From positions 1,736,001-1,800,000 of the forward strand of contig NZ_CP128477.1 of assembly GCF_030369675.1 (NCBI RefSeq): DNA of 64,000 nucleotides, read 5' to 3'. The stretch comes from Peteryoungia algae (GTDB taxonomy: Bacteria > Pseudomonadota > Alphaproteobacteria > Rhizobiales > Rhizobiaceae). Positions 16,980-25,539 of the stretch are shown piece after piece. The position numbers and the translations under genes were made by a program. Numbering within the stretch: the first letter of the stretch is position 1; each line of letters begins with the position of its first letter. Below the pieces are notes generated by a model. It did no database searches. It was not told where the DNA came from and was given only the letters and a program-made list of their open reading frames with translations.

Positions 16980-17630
16980 TCAGGTTCCTTGGCTTAGGGA
17001 GGAAGCGAAGAGGGGTTGCAACCGCATCACGCGGCCGCTGGCAATGAGCTGATCGACCAATCGGCGCTCGGCTTCGAAGGGATGGCCGTCCCAGCCACTA
17101 TGGCCGAAACCGGCGAGGATGATCGTGTCGCTGGCATGCCGGGGATCGGACAACAGCGCCTGGATCACGACCATGCCGCTGGACGGCACGACATAGGGTT
17201 CCGCACCAAGCCCGAAGAGAGTTTCATCGAGTGCTTCATGCACCGAGCGGTGGATGATCCGGTGTTGCTTGCCGTTTGCCGTCGCAAACGCATCAAAGCC
17301 ATCGGTGTAATCGTCGCAGAAGTCATCCAGTTCGGGATGGCTGATCGCGAGATCCGGCTTCAGGGCGGCAAACAGGTCGGGATCGCGCACCGACCAGATC
17401 GCGGCCGCGCGGCCGACAGCCTCGCTGTCGCGCCAGGCGGCATCGGCGAGCATGCCAGCACCCGGGCGTCCCGTATTGCAGACGGCGATCACATCGGTCT
17501 TGCGGCCGGCGGCGCCAAAATTGCGGCTGCCATTGAAGCGGATGACCATGTCGGCCGTGTCGATCAGGGGACCTGCCCCCTCATCCACCGCACCATTGCC
17601 CACGATCATGATCTGTCTAGCCCGAGCCAT
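16980..17630 (-). CDS. Urease-operon accessory ORF with sialyltransferase (GT29)-like fold
   Basis: 216 residues. The N-terminal segment [29 protein letters not shown] matches the pattern of the GT29 sialylmotif L (VVGNxG...G..ID..D.VIRFN), and [15 protein letters not shown] with [14 protein letters not shown] resembles sialylmotifs S/VS (SSG...A and HxxxxE). No signal peptide or membrane helix is visible, so it is probably cytoplasmic. Related ORFs occur in rhizobial urease clusters and are usually named only urease operon accessory protein. Whether it transfers a sugar is unknown. It is packed between the LprI-like gene (12 bases) and ureC (4 bases), so it must be co-expressed with urease. 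Confidence 0.85.
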   Translation of the reverse strand: MARARQIMIVGNGAVDEGAGPLIDTADMVIRFNGSRNFGAAGRKTDVIAVCNTGRPGAGMLADAAWRDSEAVGRAAAIWSVRDPDLFAALKPDLAISHPELDDFCDDYTDGFDAFATANGKQHRIIHRSVHEALDETLFGLGAEPYVVPSSGMVVIQALLSDPRHASDTIILAGFGHSGWDGHPFEAERRLVDQLIASGRVMRLQPLFASSLSQGT

Positions 17631-17642
17631 CGCCTCACACCC

Positions 17643-18071
17643 TCAATAGAGCCCGACCAGCGATTTCAGTTCTTCCGTACGGCGCGTGGTCAGCTCCGCA
17701 AGGCAGGACGAAATCGTCAAAGGCTGCATCGAACCACCCTGGACCGAGTAACCTTCGACATCGCAGGCCGCATCGCGATAGGCGAGCCAGGCGCGTTGCG
17801 AAACAAGAAGCCGCTTGGCAGCACCTTTCTGGTCCGAAGGTGGCGACGCCTTGTCCCATGCGAGCATGGCGGCGCGTGTCTCGGCCCATTGGGCATTCAT
17901 CGCGGCATCGGCGTGTCGATAGTCCTCGGCCGCACATTGGTTCATGTCGACCTGGGTCATGGCATTGTTGCAATCGACGTCCCGCACGTCCTCGCCTGAG
18001 GCCGGCGCGTCTTGCAGCAATACGCAACCGCACAGCACGAGGATCACGCCCCAATTCATCGCCCGCACCAT
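17643..18071 (-). CDS. LprI-like/DUF1311 secreted protein in the urease operon
   Basis: 142 residues with an N-terminal signal sequence (MVRAMNWGVILVLCGCVLL) and a mature part of the DUF1311/LprI type. DCNNAMTQVDMNQCAAEDYRHADAAMN and LLVSQRAWLAYRDAACDVEG are the family signatures, with four to five conserved Cys that probably form disulfides. LprI relatives inhibit lysozyme in mycobacteria; that role is not shown here. GGAGGTGGGAGG precedes the ATG at 18071. It sits between ureB and the sialyltransferase-fold gene. Confidence 0.85.
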   Translation of the reverse strand: MVRAMNWGVILVLCGCVLLQDAPASGEDVRDVDCNNAMTQVDMNQCAAEDYRHADAAMNAQWAETRAAMLAWDKASPPSDQKGAAKRLLVSQRAWLAYRDAACDVEGYSVQGGSMQPLTISSCLAELTTRRTEELKSLVGLY

Positions 18072-18095
18072 GATCGGCCTCCCACCTCCTGCATG

Positions 18096-18401
18096 TTACA
18101 GGCTGCCCATGACCTGCTGGCGGAATCCGTAGACTTCGCGCTTGCCCGAGAGCGGGATCAGCGTCACCTGCCGCGTCTGCCCCGGCTCGAAGCGAACGGC
18201 CGTCCCAGCGGGAATGTCGAGCCGCATGCCGCGCGCCTTGTCGCGTTCGAAGATCAGCCCGGCATTGGTCTCGAAGAAGTGGTAGTGGCTGCCGACCTGC
18301 ACCGGACGATCGCCGCTGTTGGAGACTTCGATCGTCACGGTCGGATGGCCGGCATTCAGTTCGATTTCGCCTGGCGCGGCAATGATTTCCCCGGGGATCA
18401 T
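18096..18401 (-). CDS. ureB: Urease beta subunit
   Basis: 101 residues, normal length. It begins MIPGEI and contains [37 protein letters not shown], diagnostic of UreB. It assembles with UreA and UreC into the (ABC)3 enzyme. AGGAGAGATCG precedes the ATG. It is separated from ureA by the DUF1272 gene, which is the rhizobial arrangement and not the ureABC order of enterobacteria. Confidence 0.98.
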   Translation of the reverse strand: MIPGEIIAAPGEIELNAGHPTVTIEVSNSGDRPVQVGSHYHFFETNAGLIFERDKARGMRLDIPAGTAVRFEPGQTRQVTLIPLSGKREVYGFRQQVMGSL

Positions 18402-18421
18402 CGATCTCTCCTTCAGCAGGT

Positions 18422-18679
18422 TCAGGCAGCACGCGAGGGCTGGCAGCCCTCGGCTTTGAGGATGCGTTTGGTCGAGGCCGGGTTCTTGGCGAGCTTGGCC
18501 GCAGGACGGATCGGCCGGCGCACCAGTTCACCGCCGCAGTTCGGGCAGATGCCGGCAAGCGTGGTCGAGGCGCAGTCGGCGCAGAAGGTGCATTCGAAAC
18601 TGCAGATCATCGCCGGGCTCTCCGGCGGCAGATCCCGGTCGCAGCATTCGCAGTTCGGCCTCAGTTCCAGCGCCATCAT
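18422..18679 (-). CDS. DUF1272 cysteine-rich small protein between ureA and ureB
   Basis: 85 residues, soluble. Nine Cys are spaced as C-x-C-C (residues 10-13), then C-x3-C-x2-C-x2-C (26-36) and C-x2-C (45-48: ICPNCGG), so one or two zinc sites of a RING/zinc-ribbon-like fold are likely. The C-terminal third is basic. It starts seven bases after the ureA stop codon and ends 20 bases before ureB, so it is translated as part of the operon. Its role in urease maturation or elsewhere is unknown. Confidence 0.85.
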   Translation of the reverse strand: MMALELRPNCECCDRDLPPESPAMICSFECTFCADCASTTLAGICPNCGGELVRRPIRPAAKLAKNPASTKRILKAEGCQPSRAA

Positions 18680-18686
18680 CAGCTCC

Positions 18687-18989
18687 TCAACGAATGGGTT
18701 CGTGCACGGTCACGAGCTTCGTCCCGTCAGGAAAAGTCGCTTCGATCTGCACATCGTGGATCATCTCGGCAATGCCTTCCATCACCTGGTCCCGGGTGAT
18801 GACATGCGCGCCGGCCTCCATCAGATCGGCCACCATGCGGCCGTCACGCGCGCCTTCGACGACGAAATCGGTGATCAGCGCGATCGCTTCCGGATAGTTG
18901 AGCTTCACGCCCCGCTCCAGCCGGCGACGGGCCACCATGGCGGCCATGGCGATCAGCAGTTTGTCCTTTTCCCGCGGCGTCAGATTCAT
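18687..18989 (-). CDS. ureA: Urease gamma subunit
   Basis: 100 residues, exact family length. [39 protein letters not shown] and [25 protein letters not shown] ending identify UreA. It is the smallest structural subunit of urease. It follows ureD by 22 bases. Confidence 0.98.
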   Translation of the reverse strand: MNLTPREKDKLLIAMAAMVARRRLERGVKLNYPEAIALITDFVVEGARDGRMVADLMEAGAHVITRDQVMEGIAEMIHDVQIEATFPDGTKLVTVHEPIR

Positions 18990-19011
18990 GCGTGCTCCAA
19001 TAGCGTGATCG

Positions 19012-19830
19012 TCAGAGGTTCCAGACTTTTGGCACAGAAGCGCCCCCGCGCAAGGCTGAAATGATGGGTAGAAGTATTTTTCTCAAGGCAAATCCGTCGC
19101 TGGCCGAGACACGGGCAACAAGCTTGCCTTGCCAATGACTTACGCCGCCCATTTCTTCACCGATCTGCTCACGGATTGGGCGGATCAGCGCTTCGGCGCG
19201 CGGGCTGACAAGGATGAGCGTGGCAAAGGCGACGCGACCGGCAAGGACGGCGGGCGCTGCCACGAGGCCAGCGACATCTCCCTCCAGCTTGAGGTCTTCG
19301 GCATGCAGCAATTGTCCGTCACGCCGGATCCGCCAGCGGTCGCGCACGAGGCCCCGGCTCATCGCCTCGCCCATGGCCTTGCGACCGAGCAGGATCGCCT
19401 CGACGGCGAGGAACTCGGCGTCTTCGGCAAGATCGACGTCCAGTCGGCGGGTGAGAGATGCATTGTCGAAGAGGATGCTTTCCTGTGGCAGCCAGTGCAT
19501 TTTGGCGCCCGGGCCCACCTCGATACGGGTGGTGATCTGGCCGGTGCCGGCAGAAGCCTTGTAGATCTTCTCGCAGGCCTGCGTCGTCGCGGTGAGAAAA
19601 CAACCAGGACCCGCCCTGAAATTCCAGTCGAACTGGTCACCGCCGGTGATGCCGCCAGCGGTGTTGATGATGACAGCCTCCAGTTCGTCGCTGAAGGTCT
19701 CGGGGAGGCGGATCTTCGCCGCCCCTTCCTGATAGAGCTCGGCGATGCGCGTGCGCCCACCGAGCGACTTGGTTACAAGTCGTCCGACACCAACGGCACG
19801 TTGCTGTCTGGTTTGCTGGTTCGCGTGCAC
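19012..19830 (-). CDS. ureD: Urease accessory protein UreD (UreH)
   Basis: 272 residues from a GTG at 19830. This start is preferred because CAGGGGGCAAG lies directly before it and the family-like sequence ([11 protein letters not shown]...) begins here. UreD is the scaffold that binds apo-urease and channels nickel. [27 protein letters not shown] and [17 protein letters not shown] are conserved UreD segments. Its first 58 bases overlap the end of the upstream esterase gene in another frame, so its initiation is probably coupled to translation of that gene. Confidence 0.95.
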   Translation of the reverse strand: MHANQQTRQQRAVGVGRLVTKSLGGRTRIAELYQEGAAKIRLPETFSDELEAVIINTAGGITGGDQFDWNFRAGPGCFLTATTQACEKIYKASAGTGQITTRIEVGPGAKMHWLPQESILFDNASLTRRLDVDLAEDAEFLAVEAILLGRKAMGEAMSRGLVRDRWRIRRDGQLLHAEDLKLEGDVAGLVAAPAVLAGRVAFATLILVSPRAEALIRPIREQIGEEMGGVSHWQGKLVARVSASDGFALRKILLPIISALRGGASVPKVWNL

Positions 19831-20903
19831 CTTGCCCCCTGCCCGCCATCGCTGATCGCGGCGGTTTTCTGTGTGTCGGCGCAGGCAGCATCGATCGCGA
19901 CCGTCGCAATCATTTCGCCGCCCGACGCCTTGAAGAACTCCCACATTCTATCGGTCGCATCAACCTCGCGGATCGCCTTGTCGTCTTTGCTGGAGGCAAG
20001 CTGGAACCGGATCGTCCGGGCGGGCCAGGCATGATCGGCACTCGCGATCACATAGGAGACGACGCTGGTGCCCGCGCGGCAATCGGTATGGGTCGATACG
20101 TCAGCGTTCTCGCCCGCCTCGAGGGCTGCCCGCGTCGCGCAGCCATTCAGTTCCGCCCAGCGATTGAGCGCCACTTCGCCGCCATAACGCCAATAGGCCC
20201 GTCCACCGCCCTCGAACGGATTGACGTGATCCTTCCTGCCCGAGAAGGCGATGATCGATACGGGCCGGCTCGGCTGGCAGCTTTCGCGACGCGGCTGCCA
20301 AACGCCGTTTTCCTCCACCGGCGTGCCGGCACGAAGCCCCATGACGAAGCCAGCCGCGGCAAAGTCGCCAAAGCCGTTGCAGATATACTGAGACAGCATC
20401 CGTCCGCCACCGGAATAGCCGGAAGCGTAAACCTTCGTGCCGTCGATGCAGAGCGTTTCCTTCGCAAGCTTCAGAAGCTGACGGATAGCGGCGGATTCAT
20501 CTGCTCCCTGACCTGCGGTAACACCGGGCACGTTCCAGGCATGCGTATTGGGCAATTCGCCCTTCAGACTTCCGGCGAGCGCCATGACCACGAAGCCCTC
20601 GCGCTCGGCAACCTCGTTCCAGTGGCTGCGACCGATCTGAACCGCCGGATTGCTGTTCGAACCGTGGAAATCGAGGACCAGCGGAACCTTCTTCTTCCCT
20701 GAGTAATTTGAGGGAATGACATAGATCGCCTCGCGTTCGACGCCTCCGGACTGGAAGGTCAGCCTATGCTGGCCGGGCTCGATCGGCTCTCCGCAGCCTG
20801 CCGCATGGGCGGCAACGCTGGAGACTCCCAAGAGAAAAAGCCCCGCGACCACGCGCAATATACCGCGTGCCCGCACGTGTGGGAAAACCGTGCTGGTTGT
20901 CAT
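19773..20903 (-). CDS. Secreted alpha/beta-hydrolase, PHB depolymerase/feruloyl esterase (LpqC) family
   Basis: 376 residues from the ATG at 20903 with AGAAGG upstream. A signal peptide (about residues 1-35, ending AAHAA) precedes the mature enzyme. The nucleophile elbow is GYSGG (in [12 protein letters not shown]), the acid is likely in [13 protein letters not shown] and the His in SADHAWP. Six or more Cys suggest disulfides. Relatives cleave short polyester or feruloyl ester bonds; the substrate here is unknown. It lies between urtE and ureD on the same strand and its end overlaps ureD by 58 bases. It has no evident link to urea. Confidence 0.88.
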   Translation of the reverse strand: MTTSTVFPHVRARGILRVVAGLFLLGVSSVAAHAAGCGEPIEPGQHRLTFQSGGVEREAIYVIPSNYSGKKKVPLVLDFHGSNSNPAVQIGRSHWNEVAEREGFVVMALAGSLKGELPNTHAWNVPGVTAGQGADESAAIRQLLKLAKETLCIDGTKVYASGYSGGGRMLSQYICNGFGDFAAAGFVMGLRAGTPVEENGVWQPRRESCQPSRPVSIIAFSGRKDHVNPFEGGGRAYWRYGGEVALNRWAELNGCATRAALEAGENADVSTHTDCRAGTSVVSYVIASADHAWPARTIRFQLASSKDDKAIREVDATDRMWEFFKASGGEMIATVAIDAACADTQKTAAISDGGQGARCTRTSKPDSNVPLVSDDL

Positions 20904-21000
20904 GGATGTGCCTTCTGTTCGCAGATGCGCGTTCAATACCACGCGTGTCCCCAGCATCAACCCGACTTCGCTAATAAATCATCAACCCTGTCTTGCAAAA

Positions 21001-21696
21001 TCATACGGTCAGGTGACGCCGCGCCTCCGGCGTATCGAGCGTTTCGGCCGCCCCCTGATGCACGATCTCGCCGCGATCCATGATGTAAACATGGTCGGCC
21101 AGCTCCCGGCAGAAATCGAGATATTGTTCGACGAGCAGGATCGCCATGCCGGTCGTATCGCGCAGATAGCGGATCGCCCGACCGATATCCTTGATGATGG
21201 ATGGCTGGATGCCCTCGGTCGGTTCGTCGAGCACCAGGATCTTCGGCCGCGTCACCATGGCCCGCCCGATCGCGAGCTGCTGCTGCTGCCCACCGGACAA
21301 GTCCCCACCACGCCGCGACAGCATCGTGTCCAGCACCGGGAAGAGAGCAAAGATATCATCCGGGATAAAGCGGTCCTTGCGCTCGAGCGGAGCATAGCCG
21401 GTTTCGAGGTTTTCCTTGACGGTCAGAAGCGGAAAGATTTCCCGGCCCTGCGGCACGTAACCCACACCCGTGCGCGCCCGGTTGAAAGGCGCCATGCCGT
21501 TGAGCTTTTCGCCGTTGAAGCTGATCGTCCCGGCCGTCACGGCATGCTGGCCTGTGATGGCGCGCAACAGCGACGACTTGCCGACCCCGTTACGGCCGAG
21601 CACGCAGGTGATCTTGCCCATCTCGGCATTGATCGACACACCCCTGAGAGCCTGTGCGGCGCCGTAGTGCAGATTGACGTTTTCGACTGTCAGCAT
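21001..21696 (-). CDS. urtE: Urea ABC importer ATPase UrtE
   Basis: 231 residues, a LivF-type ATPase. Walker A is GRNGVGKSSLL, the signature LSGGQQQQLAIGRA and Walker B ILVLDEPTEGIQPS. TEGIQPSIIKDIGRAI and GYVPQGREIFPLLTVKENL are typical of UrtE as opposed to amino acid LivF proteins. It is the distal gene of the urt operon, 97 bases after urtD with a palindromic repeat in the gap. Confidence 0.95.
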   Translation of the reverse strand: MLTVENVNLHYGAAQALRGVSINAEMGKITCVLGRNGVGKSSLLRAITGQHAVTAGTISFNGEKLNGMAPFNRARTGVGYVPQGREIFPLLTVKENLETGYAPLERKDRFIPDDIFALFPVLDTMLSRRGGDLSGGQQQQLAIGRAMVTRPKILVLDEPTEGIQPSIIKDIGRAIRYLRDTTGMAILLVEQYLDFCRELADHVYIMDRGEIVHQGAAETLDTPEARRHLTV

Positions 21697-21737
21697 GATG
21701 CGGGATCCTCGCTTGGTTGGTGCAAGGGGTCACCCCC

Positions 21738-21768
21738 TGTGTGGGAGAGGCCCGGCAGGGCCGAGAGG
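21738..21768 (-). repeat. Rhizobial intergenic palindromic repeat, copy C (reverse orientation)
   Basis: Read on the minus strand this is CCTCTCGGCCCTGCCGGGCCTCTCCCACA-like, matching the frame of the copies at 859 and 2370 with stem GGCCC/GGGCC. It lies in the 97-base gap between urtD and urtE, so it is transcribed within the operon as a hairpin. Confidence 0.5.
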
Positions 21769-21793
21769 CGTAAGCCTGGAAGTGCGCCCATCG

Positions 21794-22549
21794 TCACCGC
21801 CCCAGATAATTCTCGATGACCTTCTGGTCATTCGAGACGTAATCGATCGAACCTTCCGCCAGCACCGAGCCTTCCGCCAGGCACGTCACCTTGACGCCGA
21901 GATCGCGGATGAAGCCCATGTCGTGTTCGACCACGACGACGGAGCGGGTCTTGGCGATTTCCTTGAGGAGAATGGCCGTTTCCGCCGTCTCGGCATCCGT
22001 CATGCCCGCCACCGGCTCGTCGACCAGGAGAAGCTTCGGCTCTTGGGCGAGCAACATGCCGATCTCCAGCCACTGCTTCTGGCCATGGGAAAGGTTGGCA
22101 GCGAGCTCGTCCTTGCGATGGGTCAGGCGCACTGTCTCCAGAATTTCCTCGATGCGCGCCTTGTCCTGCGCCGTCAGGCGGTAAAACAGCGTTGCGAACA
22201 CGCCGCGCTTGCGGTTGAGCGCCAGTTCGAGATTGTCCCAAACCGTATGGCTGTCGAAGACGGTCGGCTTCTGGAACTTGCGGCCGATCCCGAGCTGGGC
22301 GATCTCCGCCTCGTCGCGACTGGTCAGGTCGATCTTTCCTCCGTCGAAAAAGACCTCGCCACTGTCGGGCCGGGTCTTGCCGGTGATGATGTCCATCATC
22401 GTCGTCTTGCCGGCGCCGTTCGGGCCGATGATCGCCCTGAGCTCGCCAGGCTCTACGATGAACGAAAGCGAATTCAGCGCCTTGAAACCGTCAAACGAGA
22501 CGGAGACACCGTTGAGATAGAGCAGGCTGGACGTTGTCTTGTCGCTCAT
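21794..22549 (-). CDS. urtD: Urea ABC importer ATPase UrtD
   Basis: 251 residues, LivG-type. Walker A GPNGAGKTTMMDIITGK, signature LSHGQKQWLEIGMLLAQ and Walker B LLLVDEPVAGMTDAE are complete. LSHGQKQWLEIG in place of LSGGQ is the usual UrtD form. The gene follows urtC by four bases. With UrtE it powers the UrtBC channel. Confidence 0.96.
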   Translation of the reverse strand: MSDKTTSSLLYLNGVSVSFDGFKALNSLSFIVEPGELRAIIGPNGAGKTTMMDIITGKTRPDSGEVFFDGGKIDLTSRDEAEIAQLGIGRKFQKPTVFDSHTVWDNLELALNRKRGVFATLFYRLTAQDKARIEEILETVRLTHRKDELAANLSHGQKQWLEIGMLLAQEPKLLLVDEPVAGMTDAETAETAILLKEIAKTRSVVVVEHDMGFIRDLGVKVTCLAEGSVLAEGSIDYVSNDQKVIENYLGR

Positions 22550-22553
22550 GGTC

Positions 22554-23723
22554 TCACTCCGCAGCCACGGGGGCCGGTTGGGGTTTCACGTCGCCGTTGG
22601 CCACGTCCTTGTCCGCCTCGCGGGCATAATCCTTGCGTTTCGCAAGACTGGCCTGAACCGTTCCGACAATGCCCTTCGGCAGGAAGAGCGTGACGAAGAT
22701 GAAGAGACCGCCCAGTGCAAACAGCCAGAGATCAGGGAAGGCGCCGGTAAAGTAGCTCTTTCCGACATTGACGAGGATGGCACCGATGATTGGCCCGATC
22801 AGCGTGCCGCGACCGCCCACGGCCGTCCAGACGACCACTTCGATCGAATTGGCGGGGGCGAATTCACCGGGGTTGATGATACCGACCTGAGGCACGAAGA
22901 GCGCACCGGCAATGCCCGCCATCATTGCGGAAACGACGAAGGTGAAGAGCTTGATGTTCTCGACACGATACCCGAGAAAGCGTACGCGGCTTTCCGCATC
23001 GCGCACACCGACCAGCACCTTGCCGAATTTTGACCGGGTGATGCCGGAGGCGATGACCAGGCAAAGCGCCAGGAAGATTGCCGAGAGCGCAAAGAGCACC
23101 GCACGCGTCCCGTCCGCCTGGACGGAAAAGCCGAGGATTTCCTTGTAGTCGGTCAGGCCATTATTGCCGCCGAAACCCATGTCGTTGCGGAAGAAGGCGA
23201 GCATCAGCGCATAGGTCATCGCCTGGGTGATGATCGAGAGATAGACGCCGTTCACTCTCGAGCGGAAGGCAAACCAGCCGAAGACGAAGGCCAGCAGGCC
23301 GGGAACGATCAGCACCATCGCCATGGCAACCGGGAACATGTCCATGCCGTACCAGAACCAGGGCAGTTCCTTCCAGTTCAGGAAGACCATGAAATCGGGC
23401 AGGATGGGATCGCCATAGACGCCGCGGCTGCCGATCTGCCGCATCAGATACATGCCCATGGCATAGCCGCCGAGCGCGAAGAAGGCGCCGTGGCCGAGCG
23501 ACAGGATCCCGCAATAGCCCCAGACGAGGTCGAGCGCGAGCGCCAGAAGCGCATAGCAGAGATATTTGCCGAGCAGCGACATGATGTAGGTCGGCACATG
23601 CAGGGCGCTGTCAGGCGGCATCAGCAGGTTGAGGGCCGGAATGAGCAGCGCAAAGGCTACGAGAATGCCGGCGGCAATGAGGATCTTGCCTTCGAGTGCA
23701 CGCAGGATGAAGCCGGTAATCAT
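22554..23723 (-). CDS. urtC: Urea ABC importer permease UrtC
   Basis: 389 residues from the ATG at 23723, which overlaps the urtB stop as ATGA; the frame is open much further upstream only as a shadow of urtB. It has 9-10 hydrophobic helices. Family signatures are DLVWGYCGILSLGHGAFFALGGYAMGMYL, GFGGNNGLTDYKEILGF and EVVVWTAVGGRGTLIGPIIGA. The hydrophilic C-terminal tail is Lys/Asp-rich. It pairs with UrtB. Confidence 0.96.
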   Translation of the reverse strand: MITGFILRALEGKILIAAGILVAFALLIPALNLLMPPDSALHVPTYIMSLLGKYLCYALLALALDLVWGYCGILSLGHGAFFALGGYAMGMYLMRQIGSRGVYGDPILPDFMVFLNWKELPWFWYGMDMFPVAMAMVLIVPGLLAFVFGWFAFRSRVNGVYLSIITQAMTYALMLAFFRNDMGFGGNNGLTDYKEILGFSVQADGTRAVLFALSAIFLALCLVIASGITRSKFGKVLVGVRDAESRVRFLGYRVENIKLFTFVVSAMMAGIAGALFVPQVGIINPGEFAPANSIEVVVWTAVGGRGTLIGPIIGAILVNVGKSYFTGAFPDLWLFALGGLFIFVTLFLPKGIVGTVQASLAKRKDYAREADKDVANGDVKPQPAPVAAE

Positions 23724-25324
23724 GCTTCCACCGCCCTTCCCTTGAGCGCGAACAGGCCGCGCGGTCGTTTCTGGATGAAGAGAATGATCAGCACGAGCAC
23801 GAGGATCTTGCCGAGCACGGCGCCGACCGAGGGTTCGAGGAACTTGTTGAGAATGCCCAGCGACAAGGCGCCGACCAGCGTGCCCCAGAGATTGCCGACG
23901 CCCCCGAAGACCACGACCATGAAGCTGTCGATGATGTAGGACTGACCGAGATTGGGCGAGACATTGTCGATCTGGCTGAGCGCCACACCGGCAATACCGG
24001 CAATGCCCGAGCCGAGCGCAAAGGTGAAGGCATCGACCCAGGGTGTGCGGATGCCCATGGAGGACGCCATGCGACGGTTCTGGGTGACGGCTCGCATCTG
24101 CAGGCCGAAGGCGGAGCGCTTCATCAGTGCCAGAAGCGCAAAGAAGATGGTGAGCGAAAAGAGCACGATCCACATGCGGTTCCAGGTGATCGTCAGACCA
24201 CCCAGCGCAAACGAGCCGGACATCCAGGACGGGTTGCCGACTTCCTGGTTGGTCGGGCCGAAAATCGTGCGCACGGTTTGCTGCAGGATGAGCGAAATGC
24301 CCCAGGTGGCGAGCAGCGTTTCCAGCGGCCGGCCATAGAGGAAGCGGATCACGCCGCGCTCGATGACCAGCCCGATTGCCGCCGTCACCAGGAAGGCAAC
24401 GGGAAGCGCGATCGCGAGCGACCAGTCGAAGAGCTCGGGATAGCCGGTACGGATGACCTGCTGCACCATGAAGGTGGAGTAGGCCCCGATCATCACCATC
24501 TCGCCATGCGCCATGTTGATGATGCCCATCACGCCGAAGGTGATGGCAAGGCCGATGGCCGCGAGCAAAAGCACGGAGCCCAGAGAGATGCCGTACCAGA
24601 CATTCTGGCCCATGTCCCAGAACAGAAGGCTGCTCTCGATTTTGGCAATTGCCGAGTCGAGATCGGGTGTGAGGCTTTCGTCGATGGTCGATGACACCGA
24701 CATTAGGATGCCAATGGCCTCCCGTCCGCCAAGCGAGGCGACAGTATCGATCGCCGCACGCTTCTCATCGACTGAACGATCGGAGGCGAGCACCGAGACG
24801 GCGCGCGCCTCTTCCATGCGCGCCTTGACTTCCCGGTCCTGTTCGGTGGCGAGTGCCGTCTCGACCAGATCGAGGTTTTCGGCGCTCGGCGACTGTAGAA
24901 CGGCCTGTGCGGCAGCAAGCCGAACGTTGCGCTCGGGGCTGAGCAGCGTCAGGCCGCCAAGTGCGGAACGGATTGCCCGTCGGAGATTGTTGTTGACCCT
25001 GATCTTGGTGAAGGCGCCTTTCGCCTCCTCGGCGATCGTCTCGCCCGTCAGCGGATCGATGGCCGCAAAATTGCGGCCGGCGGCTTTGGTGATGACCACC
25101 TGATTGTCCGACTTGCGGACATAGAGATCACCTTCGGCAAAGGCTTCGAGCGCCGGCACGACACGCGGATCACCCGTTGCGGCGATCTGGCCGAGCAGTT
25201 CTTCGGCCTGCTTGAAATTGGCCTTGCCGAGTGCGTTCAGGAGGTCGCGCGGCTCGCTCTGCGCGAACGAAGGCGCGGCAAGCGAGAAAAATAACAAAGT
25301 GAGTGTGATGAAACGAATGAGCAT
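23720..25324 (-). CDS. urtB: Urea ABC importer permease UrtB
   Basis: 534 residues from the ATG at 25324, preceded by GGGGGACAAGAG. A signal peptide (ending PSFAQ) and ~200 residues of periplasmic, helix-rich sequence come before the LivH-like membrane part. This long N-terminal extension distinguishes UrtB from LivH. The permease part shows GVMGIINMAHGEMVMIGAYSTF, GLQMRAVTQNRRMASSMGI and DSFMVVVFGGVGNLWGTLVGA. The frame is open upstream into a repeat element, but that part is not coding. Confidence 0.96.
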   Translation of the reverse strand: MLIRFITLTLLFFSLAAPSFAQSEPRDLLNALGKANFKQAEELLGQIAATGDPRVVPALEAFAEGDLYVRKSDNQVVITKAAGRNFAAIDPLTGETIAEEAKGAFTKIRVNNNLRRAIRSALGGLTLLSPERNVRLAAAQAVLQSPSAENLDLVETALATEQDREVKARMEEARAVSVLASDRSVDEKRAAIDTVASLGGREAIGILMSVSSTIDESLTPDLDSAIAKIESSLLFWDMGQNVWYGISLGSVLLLAAIGLAITFGVMGIINMAHGEMVMIGAYSTFMVQQVIRTGYPELFDWSLAIALPVAFLVTAAIGLVIERGVIRFLYGRPLETLLATWGISLILQQTVRTIFGPTNQEVGNPSWMSGSFALGGLTITWNRMWIVLFSLTIFFALLALMKRSAFGLQMRAVTQNRRMASSMGIRTPWVDAFTFALGSGIAGIAGVALSQIDNVSPNLGQSYIIDSFMVVVFGGVGNLWGTLVGALSLGILNKFLEPSVGAVLGKILVLVLIILFIQKRPRGLFALKGRAVEA

Positions 25325-25362
25325 TCTCTTGTCCCCCGGATGGCTGGCAGCGGAGCCTGAGG

Positions 25363-25519
25363 AGCCCCTCATCCGCCGGCCGGCACCTTCTCCCCGCAAA
25401 CGGGGAGAAGGAAATTTGCCGCGCCCTCGCCCATCGCGACCAGCATGCTGACTGGCCGTCCCCTCTCCCACGCTTGCGGGAGAGGTCGGAGCAACACGTT
25501 GCTCTGGAGGCGAGGGGCT
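25363..25519. repeat. RIME-like mosaic element between urtA and urtB
   Basis: The 157-bp element is bounded by the inverted ends AGCCCCTC (25363-25370) and GAGGGGCT (25512-25519). It contains two strong hairpins, CCTTCTCCCCG-CAAA-CGGGGAGAAGG (25386-25411) and CCTCTCCC...GGGAGAGG (25462-25485), plus AGCAAC/GTTGCT near its right end. This is the pattern of rhizobial RIME elements. It may reduce readthrough from urtA to urtB or stabilise the urtA message. Confidence 0.65.
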
Positions 25520-25539
25520 GAGACCCAAAGGCTAGCTGA

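Noticed and set aside
17643..18071. LprI-like protein as a lipoprotein
   Set aside because: The Cys in VLCGC has Cys at -2 and does not make a standard lipobox.
25386..25485. Hairpins between urtA and urtB as a small RNA or riboswitch
   Set aside because: The inverted element ends and twin hairpins fit a RIME-type repeat better; no conserved aptamer pattern was recognised.
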